From: Platanthera guangdongensis
Lineage: Eukaryota > Streptophyta > Magnoliopsida > Asparagales > Orchidaceae
DNA: 64,000 nucleotides
Assembly (NCBI GenBank): GCA_039583875.1
Contig: CM077153.1
Location: forward strand, 67,278,482-67,342,481
Direction of reading: 5' to 3'
The stretch's first letter is position 1, and the number at the start of each line of letters is the position of its first letter. The notes beneath the pieces were generated by a model, which had not been told where the DNA came from, ran no database searches, and saw only the letters and a list, made by a program, of their open reading frames with translations. The position numbers and the translations under genes were made by a program. Shown here piece after piece: positions 34,213-46,429 of the stretch.

Positions 34213-36317
34213 GTATGAATCATCAACTTAATTCCTCTATAATTAATAAAATTTTGTATATCTTCTTTATCCTTATATAAAGGTACCAAGATAAGCATTA
34301 TAAATAAAGGGGTGACCAAAATAAAAATAGAGAATTTAACTTCATTGGTCAAAAGATGGTAGAATCAAAATACCTTTTGAAGTTGATATTACTTATTATA
34401 ACTTGGTATATATATATATATAAATAATCATAAGTATTAGACACATCTTATGAATCTAAATACAAAAGATATGTCATACAATGTTAGATGGTTAATAGAA
34501 TAAATACATAGCAATGTTGTATGTGTCATAAATTTATAGCAATCGTGTATTCGTACAGTCTTGCAAAAAACATGCAATGCAATTTTGATCCAATTGTTAT
34601 GCTTGAAAGTGTTAAACAAAACAATGGTATGTGTGAGTGTAACTTCAAAACAAAATAGCATCAAGTAAAAGTAATCATTAATACATGCTATATCTCAGTA
34701 AATCGATATGCTAACACAAGAGTAATGAAGTGATAAATCATGTCGTGTTTCAATCTACAAAATACCAAGATTAGAACTATGGCACTAACTTTTTTTTCTA
34801 ATTCTTACACATGATCGATAAGATCTAACCAAGGTGCGCATCCTTACAATGCTCATAGAGTCTTATTAGGAGGAGTGAGTAGCTCTTGGGGCATATCTTT
34901 CTTAACTTTATCTATAATATATAATTTTTATTACTTTGCTTATTATCAAATTTATAATGTTATTTTAGACACGGTTCTCGAATCTATTAAAGTGTACCCG
35001 CAAAGATAGATACACTTTTACTTGTAGAAAAACTGTAGCAATATAATTTTGGCCCAATGTTCTAATCCCTATATATGAAAGATGAACTACAAGATATTGA
35101 TTTATCAAGTCATTCACAATGTGTTTACACAATATCATGAGTTATTACATGTATGCCCTAAAACTTTTACTTGAGTGCACTCTTTAAGGTTGTGTGTACC
35201 GTAAGTAGTCATTATTTTATCTAAAACCTCATGCATACCTCGAGGCACAACAAATATACATTTCATATCTAGTAGCACTTAGTAGCCAACACCTATAGGT
35301 TGAGATATTTCATGACAAAGTGCATTCAATGTAAACATTAATTAACAATCCTAAATAAAACATTGTATATAATTCATATATATGCTTTTAACTCAAGTCA
35401 TGCATGTCCCAAATTTAGTGATTTCATCATTTTTTTAATTTTAATTTTTGAATAACAATAAAAACTAAAACAAACAAGAAATACAGACAAACCCAAAAAC
35501 ATGTATTTGTAATTTTTTTAAAGTTCTTCGTTAATTTTTATTTGTTTTTAATTTTTAAAAGTGAAAAACAAGAACTGGAATGAAAACACTGACAAACATA
35601 AAAGCAACAAAACAAATAAAATAGAATCAAATGTAAAATAGAAGTTTTCATGAAATTTAGCTACTGCTGGTAGTGAACTAACGTCTAGCGGTATCAATAG
35701 ATATTCAATTTTTTGCTTAGAAATCATGTTTTTTGATAATTTTTGTTTTGATTTTTTTGATTCATGTTTTCTACTACAAGAGACACCAGTTACCGCAATA
35801 AGTTTTGAAATATTTTGAAAATTTGTGGATTTTGCATTTTAGCCCTATGGTGTCACAAATTTATTTTAAAAAATACTTGTGTTTTTAACACCATTAAAGC
35901 TCAATAAGATATAGTGTGAGAAACACAGGACAAGCATGTTTAAACACATCATATATGCATGAAATGCATAATCATAAGTTAAAGTAATGTTCATCATGCA
36001 AGAATAAGATATAGACATACTCAAGATTAAACATCACTGACTATATGTTTACACCTTGGCCCATACTAAGTGATGGATGGGTATGAGGTTCTGCGCACAT
36101 TTTGTTAGTTAGGGTGTTAATCTTATATGCATACACTAGATGTCACTCAACCTAACATTCTTCCCTTAGTGCCTCGCGAGGACCCACTAGAACCCTCCCC
36201 GATTTTAAGGACAAGACATGATTTACAAGTTAATGTCTCTAAGGCACAACCCTACGCCCGCTATTGTGAGTCACAAATATGGTGAATAATCATATGCATG
36301 CTATGAATTTAGATATA

Positions 36318-36380
<63 letters not shown>

Positions 36381-36666
36381 CATAACTAAAGGACTTATAG
36401 TTGTTCCCCGGCATATGAAACCTAGTATCACATGTCATCTTTATTCTTAGCCAGCTATCACACTGAGTAGGATGATGAGGGTAAAGATGTAGTTATCCAA
36501 GTTATTCTACTGATGGTGTAGGTAGAAGACTTTGGTAGTCACGTTTGTGTTATATCTTTAGAACCTTTCTTCATGCATGAGCTCATATGACCGAACCTTT
36601 TACATTTTGCACACTTAATGTAAGCAGTGGATGTCATCTTTTGCATTGAGGGTGGTCGGCACATGC
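34213..36666. other. AT-rich stretch without a recognisable gene
   Basis: This is about 2.4 kb of AT-rich sequence with T- and A-runs (35420-35800), a short TA repeat at 34405-34422 and a long AT repeat at 36321-36378. No open frame on either strand has a recognisable product. Confidence 0.6.
36321..36378. repeat. AT dinucleotide microsatellite
   Basis: About 29 perfect AT units in a row. Such tracts are prone to length change and to cruciform formation. Confidence 0.97.
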
Positions 36667-37689
36667 TGTAACGACTCCATCCATTCATATAGTATATATT
36701 AGAAGGTCCGGTCGGGGCCCCACAGCATATACCATAAAACAGGCGGCGAAGTCACGGAGTGATACAAGAGTTGCGCATCCTAACACAAAACATTCTAGCG
36801 GAAGCTTATAATACGATACTGAACTCCAAACAAGAATGTCCACCATATAAAGATCCGCATTTATATATAACAGGAATGTTCACCAAATACAAATCAGTTG
36901 GTCTTATGGCCTTACAAGTCTTTTCACAATAGTGGCCTTAAACATTGGCGCGCAGGCCGGCCATGTATGAACAAATATAGAATTTTAGGCTTAGCCTTCA
37001 AGGTCTAGCGGCAGCAGCAGCAGCAACAACAGCAAGGACTTCAGCCTTTATGTGTCTCGCTTGGTTCTCCAGCACCTGTACAAGGACATTCCACCCAACG
37101 GTGGCAAACAAGGCAACGGTCAGCATTCAGCTGACCAATTTTATAACGACCCTACCCCTTTCCCGGGGCAGTGGTATTCCTTCCATGCAGGCATAGCATT
37201 TCACAGGCAGATATATATATAGAGTCATACATTGTGCTCGCACGCACATACATTCCGACGATCCGTGCACTCAGGGCACATTCTTGGTGTACCAGCGAAC
37301 TAGTTGCCCATGACCGTATCAGGGTCACAACCCAACGGTAAAACATTGAGCATTTACTCCATGGCATGCAGCCGAAGATTGTAGTCTTAATGACCCGGGA
37401 TTGGCCCGTAGCCCCCCATGGTGTTGTGTCGCGCAGGCCTAAGACTCTCGCTATGTATTTCTGCCAAATGTCAATTCATCCAGACACCCATGGAAGACAA
37501 CCATAACACGGATACAGTTTAGCCTTTGCTCGTTGCTCAAATCATTAGTTCTATACCCAGACTAACGTGGGTCGGCATCCCCTTATCTGTTTAGCAAATA
37601 GTCATAATGTCCTAGCAGGACAAGCTTCATAATAACAGGTTAGCTAGGTGCCACACTCAATGGTAGCGACAGAACTCATGTTCCACCCC

Positions 37690-38010
37690 TAGCTTTAACC
37701 ATTTGTGGGTATTTTCCCGGGCTTTCCTACCAGTACTTCCTACTACTACCCTTCACAGGAACAACCCACCAAGCAGCACAAGCATCAAGGGTATTTTCCT
37801 GGCTTATCACGCCAGTACTTCCTGCTACTACCCTTCACAATTATCACCCATGAACATCAAGCATTACAAGGGTATTTCCTGGACTTCCAATCCAGTACTT
37901 CCTGTTACTACCCTTCACAGGTACAACCCATTCAGCACAAGCATTATACAGGTATTTTCCTGGACTACCACTGTAGTACTTCCTACTACCGCCCTTCACA
38001 TGTTTAACCC
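37690..38010. repeat. Tandem 75-90 bp repeats inside the solo LTR
   Basis: Four to five imperfect units share GGGTATTTTCCTGG, CCAGTACTTCCTACTAC and CCCTTCACA (starting near 37707, 37787, 37868 and 37950). They create a short open frame on the plus strand rich in Ser/Thr/Pro, which I take as noncoding. Confidence 0.8.
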
Positions 38011-38574
38011 GTCGACTCCTAAACTACATGTTTATCACAGAGTCTTCTCCGGTGCGTATATGCAACATCACCAATCCAGATCAACCTATCCAGATGGGCT
38101 TCACACATCATGCCTATTCCGTACTCCATTTCCGGATCTATATGCCAAATGAGTGGGGATTCCATGAATCAACCCAAGTGACTCCCATAACAAGCCACCC
38201 TCTGGTGGGGGAATCATATGCACATGCCAAAAATGAAGCCTTCACATGGCTAGGAAGAAAGGTCGTTACCATTGAAGATCGCTTCGGAGCCATGGACTCC
38301 TAGTTGGCTGGAAAGCACCGTAGTGGCTTTGCCTTCACAACACTAGCCTCGGATTGTGAACAGTAACTCCACAGCTCCACTAGTGGTCGGCTCCTCTTTC
38401 TCCTCCTCCTTCTTCCTCTCTATCTCTCTAACTTTATAGAAAGATGATAGACAAAATTAAAATGAGAATTCCCATCTCATTTCCGGCCTTAAGGATACAG
38501 GGAGGACCTCAGCCATTGGATCTCAGCTGAGGAAATGGACGGCCATGATTTTGCCACAAAAGGATAAATCTTGC

Positions 38575-39110
38575 CTGACACGGCCTGTGACAAGCCTGTA
38601 TCATAGGTCGTGTACCTTAAGCTGTACACAACCGACTTATCCAGACCAGTACATGCCCATGTGACACGCCTGTATCACGGGCTGTGTCACCCGACACGCC
38701 TTCAGACACGCCTGTGTCTTTGGCCGTGTACATCATGCTGCACAAAACCAATCTCAACCCGATTGGGACACGGCCAGTTACACGCCCGTGTCCCAGGCTG
38801 TGTACCCTAAGACACACCCGTATCTCGCCCGTGTTCACTAGGCCTCAACTGCCCTGGGCACATCCCGCAAAGGACATGACCTGTGACATGCCCGTGTCCG
38901 AGGCCGTGTGCCCATACACGGTAGCAGACACACCCTAGCTCAATTTCGTCGAACTGAAGTTCGTCGACCCGAGCAGGACACGGCCTCTAACACGCCCGTG
39001 TCAGATGGTGTGTTCCCTCTTTTTCCTTGGAACGGATTTTCGTCGAACACTCGTCGGCTGCTCACCCGAGCAGGACATGCCCTGGAACACGCCCGTGTCC
39101 CAGGCCGTGT
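38575..39110. repeat. GACACGCCCGTGTC-type word array in U3 of the solo LTR
   Basis: Variants of ACACGCC(C/T)GTGTC and GGCCGTGTAC/GGCTGTGT recur about every 20-40 bp. GTCGA words (TTTCGTCGAAC, CGTCGACCCG) sit at the right end. The words match those in the LTR of element A, although the rest of the two LTRs is different. Confidence 0.8.
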
Positions 39111-39149
39111 CACCCAACTTTTTCCAGTCCTGAGATTTGGGGTGTTACA

Positions 39150-40750
39150 CACACTGGAAGAGGTATATGAATTTCTAGGTATTATGTTTTCTTTTTCATT
39201 TCAGCTTTATACATATTGCTGGAAGTTGAATACTGTCGGTGGTAGTACTATTGCTCGACGGTAACTATGCAATATTAATACCCAGCCTAAATTTTCCCGA
39301 TCCATGACACTGAGATCCTAACATTGTATCTTGGATTTCTGACCAATTATGAATTTTTTAATAGCAAGGGGCAGGTCACGGATCCTAGCTTTCAAAGCGG
39401 CAATTTGTGTGACAAGCATTACACACAGCTTTCCAACCTAAATGTGGCCAATGGAAATCTAAAGTCTTTTCACCAAGTCCTTCTTCCCTTTAGTTAAATT
39501 TTTGATAGTGGAAGAATTCTTGGAAAGTCTTTCATTCAGTTCTTTAATAGCCAATGATTTGGATCACTCTTGGCATTCAACTTTCCCTTTGCCATATTTA
39601 ATGAGTTCTTTGTTTAGGTCTTTTAAGTTCTTTTTCATTTGCTCCTTTTCAGATTTTAAAGACCTATTTTAATTATGGACTTTATCTAACTCATCACATA
39701 AATATTCATATAAATCATAAAGTTCATCATAAGTAGGAGTTACCTCAGTGTCGCTATGGACACTTCCCATGCCGCAAATATTTTCCTTCTCTATGTTGCC
39801 CAAAAAAGATGTGCTTGATTTGTTTGAAGATGTGTCATCCAGTGTCCTTGCATACAACACTTTCTTCTTTCCCTTTCCTCAGTTATTCATTTCTTTTTCT
39901 TCCTTCAAGAGCTTTGGACATTCTCTCTTGAAGTGCTTGGATTTGTGACATTGGTAGCATTCTGGGGTGGATTCATTATCATCACCTTCCATCAATTTTG
40001 ATGGCTTACTCTACCTCCCCTATCCTTGAATAGTATTTTTATGAATATTCTGAATGTGTATCGCTTCTCTGAATTCATCATCCATTCCTTGGCTTGCATT
40101 TTCACCTCCAACTCATGGGTCTTCAGATTCACAATATGACTCCCAATCTCCAGTGCACTGATATCATATGACTCAAAAATGACAGTGATTTTTGGATTAA
40201 ATTATAGTGGAAGGGATCGTAGTATCTTCCTCACTAGATCTTCATTCGAGTACATATTTCTGAGATATTTTGAGGCTTTGACAATTTTCATGAAGCAGGT
40301 GTACATAATGTTTACCTCCTCATTGATCTGCATGCAGAATTGTTCATATTCAAACTCAAATCACAATAAATTTGATTATTTCACCTATGAGGTACCTTTA
40401 TGTGTTAGTTCCAGTAATAGCCAGATATCATATGTAGTCTCATAATTATATATTATATTAAACTTAGTTTTACCTAGCGCGTAGAATAAAGAATTCATAG
40501 ATTTAGCATTGTTGGTACACCTCTACTTATCTGCAACAACCCACTTGTTATGTAGTTTTGTTAGCGTTTGGTCTCTTACCATGACTATGGATACATTGTA
40601 TTTGTTCTGACTATGTCACATATGTCTATGCTCTATATCATTAAAAATATTTTCATGCATGTTCTCCAATGACTATAGTCCGTCCCCATACGTCTATGCT
40701 CTATATCATTAAAACTTGGTCATCTACTTCATGATTTTAGTCCTTTTTGA
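39150..40750 (-). pseudogene. Element F: SIRE-like Ty1-copia gag remnant
   Basis: The minus strand reads as a broken copia Gag. Blocks include YEQFCMQINEEVNIMYTCF and FMKIVKASKYL (about 40340-40270), EDLVRKILRSLPL (40235-40200), ESYDISALEIGSHIVNLKTHELE (40175-40105) and a zinc knuckle CYQCHKSKHFKREC (39960-39920). A C-terminal coiled-coil tail YDELYDLYEYLCDELDKVHN is followed by Lys-rich heptads (39735-39590). Stops interrupt it throughout. The long tail after the zinc knuckle is typical of SIRE-type elements. The part next to the solo LTR (39150-39350) is not recognisable. Confidence 0.75.
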
Positions 40751-40752
40751 AG

Positions 40753-40771
40753 TAACCTAGCTTTTATACCA
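40753..40771 (-). other. Decayed primer-binding site of element F
   Basis: The minus strand reads TGGTATAAAAGCTAGGTTA, close to the initiator Met tRNA complement TGGTATCAGAGC. It lies about 11 nt inside an LTR-like edge at about 40783. Confidence 0.55.
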
Positions 40772-40782
40772 CTACTTGTATT

Positions 40783-43200
40783 TGGTGGCCAACCTTAGGG
40801 GGGTTTAATAATGTTTTTAAACAAATTTTGGAGATTTAAAAGTTTTTGCATATGGAATACACTTTTTGGATGCTATCACGGGGCGGTAGATCTACCGTCA
40901 GCAGTATCACCAAAAATTATACTCTAATGCTGCATAAGATCATTTAGTGTTTGCACAAATAATACCTAGGCACACAGAATTAATTCTAGAATAGATCAAG
41001 AAAACTTGATTTCATTTAATATTATAATACTGTTTAAAATTATAAAACTAGATCTCTATTACACCAAAGATCAAAGGCTATGAATAATAAGCTCTTATGG
41101 TTTCTATACTGATGCTCCCCTTGGGAACCGGCAGGCTCTCTCCCTTCTCTCTGAAGGTCTTTGAGTCGGCTCTCTCCCTTCTCACTGAAGGTCTTCGAGG
41201 CCACAAGATCTACCCGATCTAGATGTCATCTCCTTACGATTTCTCATGGAATCCACCTCAGATTTTGGCGACCTCCTTGATCAATTTCTGCATACTCCTA
41301 CCCGGAATCTGACGACCTCCCCGGTTGATTTTATGCATGATACAATAAAAGAGAAAAGTGGATCAAGAAGATAAATTTTTTTCTCCCTCAATTATTGCCT
41401 TCAGAGGCGGTGATAGATCGATGCTTTTTATACTCATTCTTTATTTACTAGATCATCCTATAATTCACGTTCGTTGTCTGCGATCTCTGAAGATCATCTT
41501 TGTTCTTACTTGAGGGTAAGAGTTCTTCTCCTTGGGTGGTGGCTCCTTGTTGTATAAATGGCATAACAGCCTTTTGTCATTCTAAGGTTCAGTAACCATC
41601 CATATAAAGGAAAAAAGGAACACTTTTATATGATGTTACAAGAGCTACCACTGGGGGTATTATCATCGCATGATGATAGGTCTTGTTTACGCATTTTCTC
41701 TAGTTATCATGCTCCATCTCAGAAAGGTGACAGACCTTTCCTTTATCATCATCTGCTAGCATGAAGGGGTAGTGCTATCGTAGCATGGTATGCTCTCTTA
41801 ATTTACAATCTTGAAGAGCTAGCCATCTCCAGATAAGGAAGGTGGCAGTCCTTTCCTTTTACACCAGAGTTATCATGGAGCGGTAAGAGATACCATGGAG
41901 AGGTAGTCACATTTCCATTTCTAGTCGCCACCACATCTCATGTAGAGCACATGGATCACAATCATGGACTTTATAGGTACTACGACATGTTGATTATACC
42001 GTGTGGTGGCAGTCGTTGAGCTTTGTCTAGGTGATATAATTCATCTGGTCAATACTGCATGTCTAAAAGATCCTTACTTGTAACCGATATGGTTAATGCT
42101 TGGCTGTTGGCTAGCATCATAAGTAGATCAAGCATCTAGCCGATACGTGTTGCCTAGCTGACACTCCCTTCAAGGAGACATTATTAATCAAACCGATATA
42201 GCCAAATAAGGGAATCCTTTCATGAAGGAAAGAATGAACCATTTAGTCCCACCATGCTAATTTTCAAACTTGTTAGTGAGAATATAAAGTAATTCTCTCC
42301 TTATTTGTTCAAAGGAATTTAAGTAGAAAATATGAACCACACATATACACTCGCACACGTATCATAACAGACCGAATCCAGATTTCATATTTGAATTTTG
42401 GGAATAATTGAATTGAATAGTATTTTTTGTACAAAGGAGTTTTGACACTTTTGAATCCTAAAATTCTGAGTTGTGTCCACATGTGTTGACTTCTTCATGC
42501 CTGTGTCGACTTGCGTCGATAAGAGCTCAACATATGCATTGACAAGAATGCGTCTAATCCACATTGCATTTACTTGCATCGATAAGGACTCGACACTTGC
42601 GTCGATTTGATCTTCGTTGATTTGCTTCAGCTAGAGTTGCATTGATAAGAACTCGATGTGTGTCATTAAGAACATGATGCAACATGCGTCGACTTCTCTG
42701 CCAGATTACGTTATGCGTTGATTTACTTTACGTGTTTTCTCTCCATTATTCATATACGTTGGAAATCTAACGGTTCTCTACACAATTAAACTTACCAATT
42801 ATAACTGTTGTAATTTCTTACCATTTTTAATACTCCTATTTAGGAGAATTTTTTGAATCATTTTTTTTATAAACGCTCTCTGAAAAAATTGCTTTCATAT
42901 TCTCACTTGCTCTTGCAACAATCTTCTTTGTGATTTCATTTTCTTCAAGTTTGCTTCATCAAGTGGGAGTTCGAGTGCTCTGTGCTTATTTGGTGTCCGC
43001 GCACATCAGAGTTTAAAGATTTAGTCGGGTGTTGTACCGTGAAGAAGTGAGCATCAGTTAAAAGACCAGTAGGAGGGTGGTGCACCTTCTTTAGGAAAGT
43101 AACCATACGCCTTACCCAGGCTCAATTTTAAACTATATATATATACACTATCTTAAAAAGATATAGTAAGGCCTGCAAATAGCATGAGTTCATAAATCAA
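40783..43200 (-). repeat. Probable 5' LTR of element F
   Basis: The left edge (TGGTGGCCAACCTTAGGGGGG) sits next to the PBS and resembles the CCCCCCTAGGT edge of copia LTRs read backward. No gene is visible. Inside are a 31-bp direct repeat at about 41128-41198 (CTCTCTCCCTTCTC, CTGAAGGTCTT), several ATCATGGTA/TACCATG-type words around 41640-41910, and a cluster of GTCGAC/GCGTCGAT words at 42480-42730. The right edge is not defined; 43200 is an estimate. Confidence 0.45.
42480..42730. repeat. TGCGTCGA(C/T) word cluster in U3 of element F
   Basis: TGTGTCGACTTGCGTCGAT, TTGCATCGATAAG, CTCGACACTTGCGTCGAT and ATGCGTCGACTT recur at 15-40 bp steps, together with decayed versions (TTGCATTGATAAG). The core GTCGAC is shared with the array of element H. 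Confidence 0.6.
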
Positions 43201-43559
43201 CCAAAAACTTCTCACCGTTCAATATGACTTGATTTTCTCTCTACCATCATTCACTGCTTCTCTATAATAAACAAAAAAATGACGGCACTCTCCTCATTTA
43301 CCCAGGCACGCAGAAAAAACCCTAATCCGATGTCTACCCGCGCACGCAGAAATAAACCCCACGCTCTCCTCATTTACCCCACGATGGCGCTCTCATCGCT
43401 TCCCATTTTCTCAGACTTCTCTCGTGATCTCCCCGCAGCTGACGACCTCCACGACGAATTCTTCCCACCCTGTGGCTCGCAAGTCCTGCAACTCCTCTGA
43501 TATCTCTGCCTCTGCTCATGCTCTGTCGCAAACGGAGGTTCATCTTCATCTTCATCTGA

Positions 43560-44970
43560 GGTTCATATTTCCATCAACTAAGGTTCGTTCTCTACTTTTT
43601 TTCAGATCTGCCTTTCTTTCTCTATTTTTACTTTTAGAACCAAGATTTGTTATCCATTTTCATTTTCCTCTCCTCTGTATTATCAGATCCAATGAATTTC
43701 GATTTCGTTTTCTGATTTCGCCATTTTTGGCTTTACAAAGCATCTCCTCTCTCTTTCAGATCCAAGAGTATATTTCAATCTACAGGTATATTACCCATCC
43801 TTTATTATCGCCACGTGCTTCGGCAGTGCCTCCCGTCGCTGTTCCAAATGGAAAGGTAATCGCCGCTTCCCCCGCGGAAAACATGCAGGAGCATGCCTTT
43901 TATTTACCTATAAAAGATAGCCAACCAGCACCACAATGATTTCTCACGGGTCTCTTGATGGATTTCGGTAGATTGGGCACAAAAATTTCGGATCTGAGTT
44001 CTAAAGTAGCTAACATGATTGATTATTGTTTTCTTTATGCTTTTTCCCCCCTGCCTTCTTCTAATTCCAAGATGGTGATGGCAATAAAAATGTTATGAAA
44101 CTGGTTGTCCTCCGGCCACTCAATCTAGACAGTAAATATGAATCCTGGCATATAGAAGCAAACCCCGATTTTTTGGTATATTTCAAGCTGACTTTCATTC
44201 TCTATTTTTATTTTCAGAACCAAGATTTGTTCTCGGTTTTCATTCTCCTCTCCTCTATATTTTTAGATCCAAGGAATTTCTGATTTCGAAATTTTGGGGC
44301 TTTACACTGCATCTCCTCTCTGTTTCAGATCCACGAGTATATTTCAATCTATAAGTATATTTGTGGTTGTTCATTCTTATTTATATATATGGATCCTGGC
44401 ATATAGAAGCACACACCGATTTTTTGGTTTCAATTCTGCATATAGGTTTCAATCTGCATATATATGGTTTCAATCTGTATTCAAATATATTTTTGACTTG
44501 ATTTCTGTCACATACTCTTGATCACATTCACATTGTCTGTTTAAATCTGCATAGATATGCATACAAATTGTCTATTTCTTTGAAATATATTCGTAGTTGC
44601 GTCATATATATGGATAAAGATTGGTAGGACTTGCAGATTCCATCTTTGAATCTGCATATATACAAACTGTGTGATATATCGTTCTAGGTTCAGATTTTGG
44701 GCTGGATTTTTGGACGAAGAGAAGCAAACCAGGAAATACATAGATATTTTTTGTGCGTAACACAACATCTGTATTCATTTCCTTCCGATCATTTCGTTTC
44801 AACATTATATCTCCATATATATGCATATAAATAGGTTTTTTTGGGAAATATATTCATTCTAGGTTCATATTTTGGGCTGGATTTTAGGACAAGGAGAAGC
44901 AAACTCGGAAATACAAAGATATTTTTTGTGCGTAACACAACATCTGTATTCAGATAGATTTTTGTTTCTA
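43560..44970 (+). repeat. Diverged direct duplications in the Helitron leader
   Basis: Block 43625-43800 (TTTTAGAACCAAGATTTGTT, CAGATCCAAGAGTATATTTC) recurs at about 44207-44360. A block with ATCCTGGCATATAGAAGCA and CCGATTTTTTGG occurs at 44141 and 44393. A 100-bp block (TTTTGGGCTGGATTTT, AGATATTTTTTGTGCGTAAC) occurs at about 44690-44785 and 44870-44960. I see no coding function in the region. Confidence 0.75.
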
Positions 44971-45314
44971 CATTATTTTGATTCTATTGGCTCCGATCAT
45001 TTCCTTCCCCACCATTTCACCCTGCCATTACAGATTAGAAATAATTAATTTCTTTGGACTTCTCTGCAATACTCATTATATATTATGTTTGGACTACACA
45101 ACACACATAGAAGGTATTTTTGGTAGAATGGCAGCTGCGTTTTGACAACTGAAGCAATTTACATTAAACCCTAAACCGTTCTCTTTAGTATTCTCTTACT
45201 TGATTACAGTGTCATTTACATTAAACATACGGTCGTCCTCGATGGTCTCGATTTGGAAACCGCACGTATGCTTAAGAAATTTCATTGTATGATTCAAAGA
45301 TAAAAAAATCATTT

Positions 45315-46180
45315 TATGCCTCCTTTAGCATGTCAACAGTGAGTCAAAATAATGCAATCAATGCAAACGAACATCAGGATCGACCGCTACACTCCATTAC
45401 AGAAAGTGAACCGATGGTGGAAGATGGGACAACTGACACAACTGCTAGCAATTTAATAAGCCAACCAAGCCACCGAAGAGGAAGACCTCTGACATACACA
45501 TCAAACCAACAGCGAGCTGAGGCATCTAACGCCCGAAGAAGGGAACGACGTAGATTTCTACAAAGCATCGATGCGTATGCATCAGGTAATATACAATGGA
45601 TGTCATACATACATTACACAAACTATAAAAAGATAATATTAACTTCATCATCCATTTGGTTTCAATTGCTACACTTAACTACTTCAACTTCAGGGTCAAA
45701 TGTCCACTCCATAAATCTAAGCAACCAACATTTGGAGAGCAATGCAATGCCAGTTCCAAATGAAACTACCGTTACGGAACCCTCACTTCTAATTTCAACA
45801 ACAACTACATACGGTATTACGTCATTCATATTTACTCAAACATAAAAATAAATACTTATTGAAATATAAGTAGAATTGTGCGGTTTCTCACATCTCTGTC
45901 AAAACCAAAAATGAACAGAAAATGACCTTAACGTCGATCACGCAACCTATTTACCCCCTAGAACAACTCGGCGGAGAGGGAGGACACCAATACATACATC
46001 AACTAATAACCGACATGATGCAACAACTGCGCGAGAAACAACCACTACAGCACCGCAACAAGTACGACCGAGAGGAAGGCTACCAATATACACATCCACT
46101 ATCCACCGACGAGAAGCAATTAATGCCTGACAAAGGGAAAATCATCACGCTCGACAACGCAATCCTACCACACTCAAAAT
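45315..46180 (+). pseudogene. Helitron protein N-terminus with three AT-hook-like repeats
   Basis: Frame 45330-45590 encodes an Asn/Thr-rich start followed by HRRGRPLTYTS, QQRAEASNARRRERRR. A second segment (45963-46170, in the frame starting ACA at 45963) has RRRGRTPIHTSTNNRHDA and TARE, then RPRGRLPIYTSTIHRREA, INA, stop, QREN. So a motif of the form RGRxPxYTSxxxRxEAxxAR occurs three times. RGRP-type cores are AT-hook-like DNA-binding motifs. The segments may be separate exons: GT and AG borders occur near 45585 and 45690. A stop at about 46129 shows decay. Confidence 0.55.
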
Positions 46181-46429
46181 CCAAAATGACACTGCAAGCA
46201 CAACAAACTATGAGGAAGAAATGCAACCTGAGGATGAATAACACACAACACACGGTAAGCCTCAATCTTAACGTGTACAACTAAACCAAACAAGTAAGAA
46301 CACTACATTACGTTACGCTCACTATAATCTTCTTACTATCATACAGGAAATGCTCCTACTCAAGGATCAACTCGCCATTTGAGTGCAAGAAACTGTTACC
46401 CGGCAATACATGTGCCTCCGGTAACTCTC

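Larger units (their letters stand above)
36667..39149 (-). mobile_element. Solo LTR of the element D family
   Basis: This 2.48-kb sequence begins TGTAACGACTCC and ends GGGGTGTTACA, typical LTR termini of this Ty3 group. Its left third aligns with the element D LTR at 23466-24250. No internal region, PBS or second LTR is attached, so it is a solo LTR left by recombination between two LTRs. The flanking 5-mers CATGC and CACAC differ by two transitions and may be a decayed target duplication. Confidence 0.75.

Noticed and set aside
36480..36666. Minus-strand KCAKCKRFGHMSSCMKK, resembling a zinc knuckle of a Mutator-like transposase
   Set aside because: The spacing is one residue short of CX2CX4HX4C, stops are near on both sides and no other transposase block is visible. 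It could be chance.
43424..43939. 171-residue plus-strand frame as a host gene
   Set aside because: It is rich in Ser, Phe and Leu from T/C-rich leader sequence, part of it is duplicated downstream, and there is no domain.
45922..46284. 120-residue plus-strand frame as the Helitron protein
   Set aside because: Another frame over the same bases gives the repeated RGRxPxYTS motif that matches the upstream segment, so this frame is a shadow.
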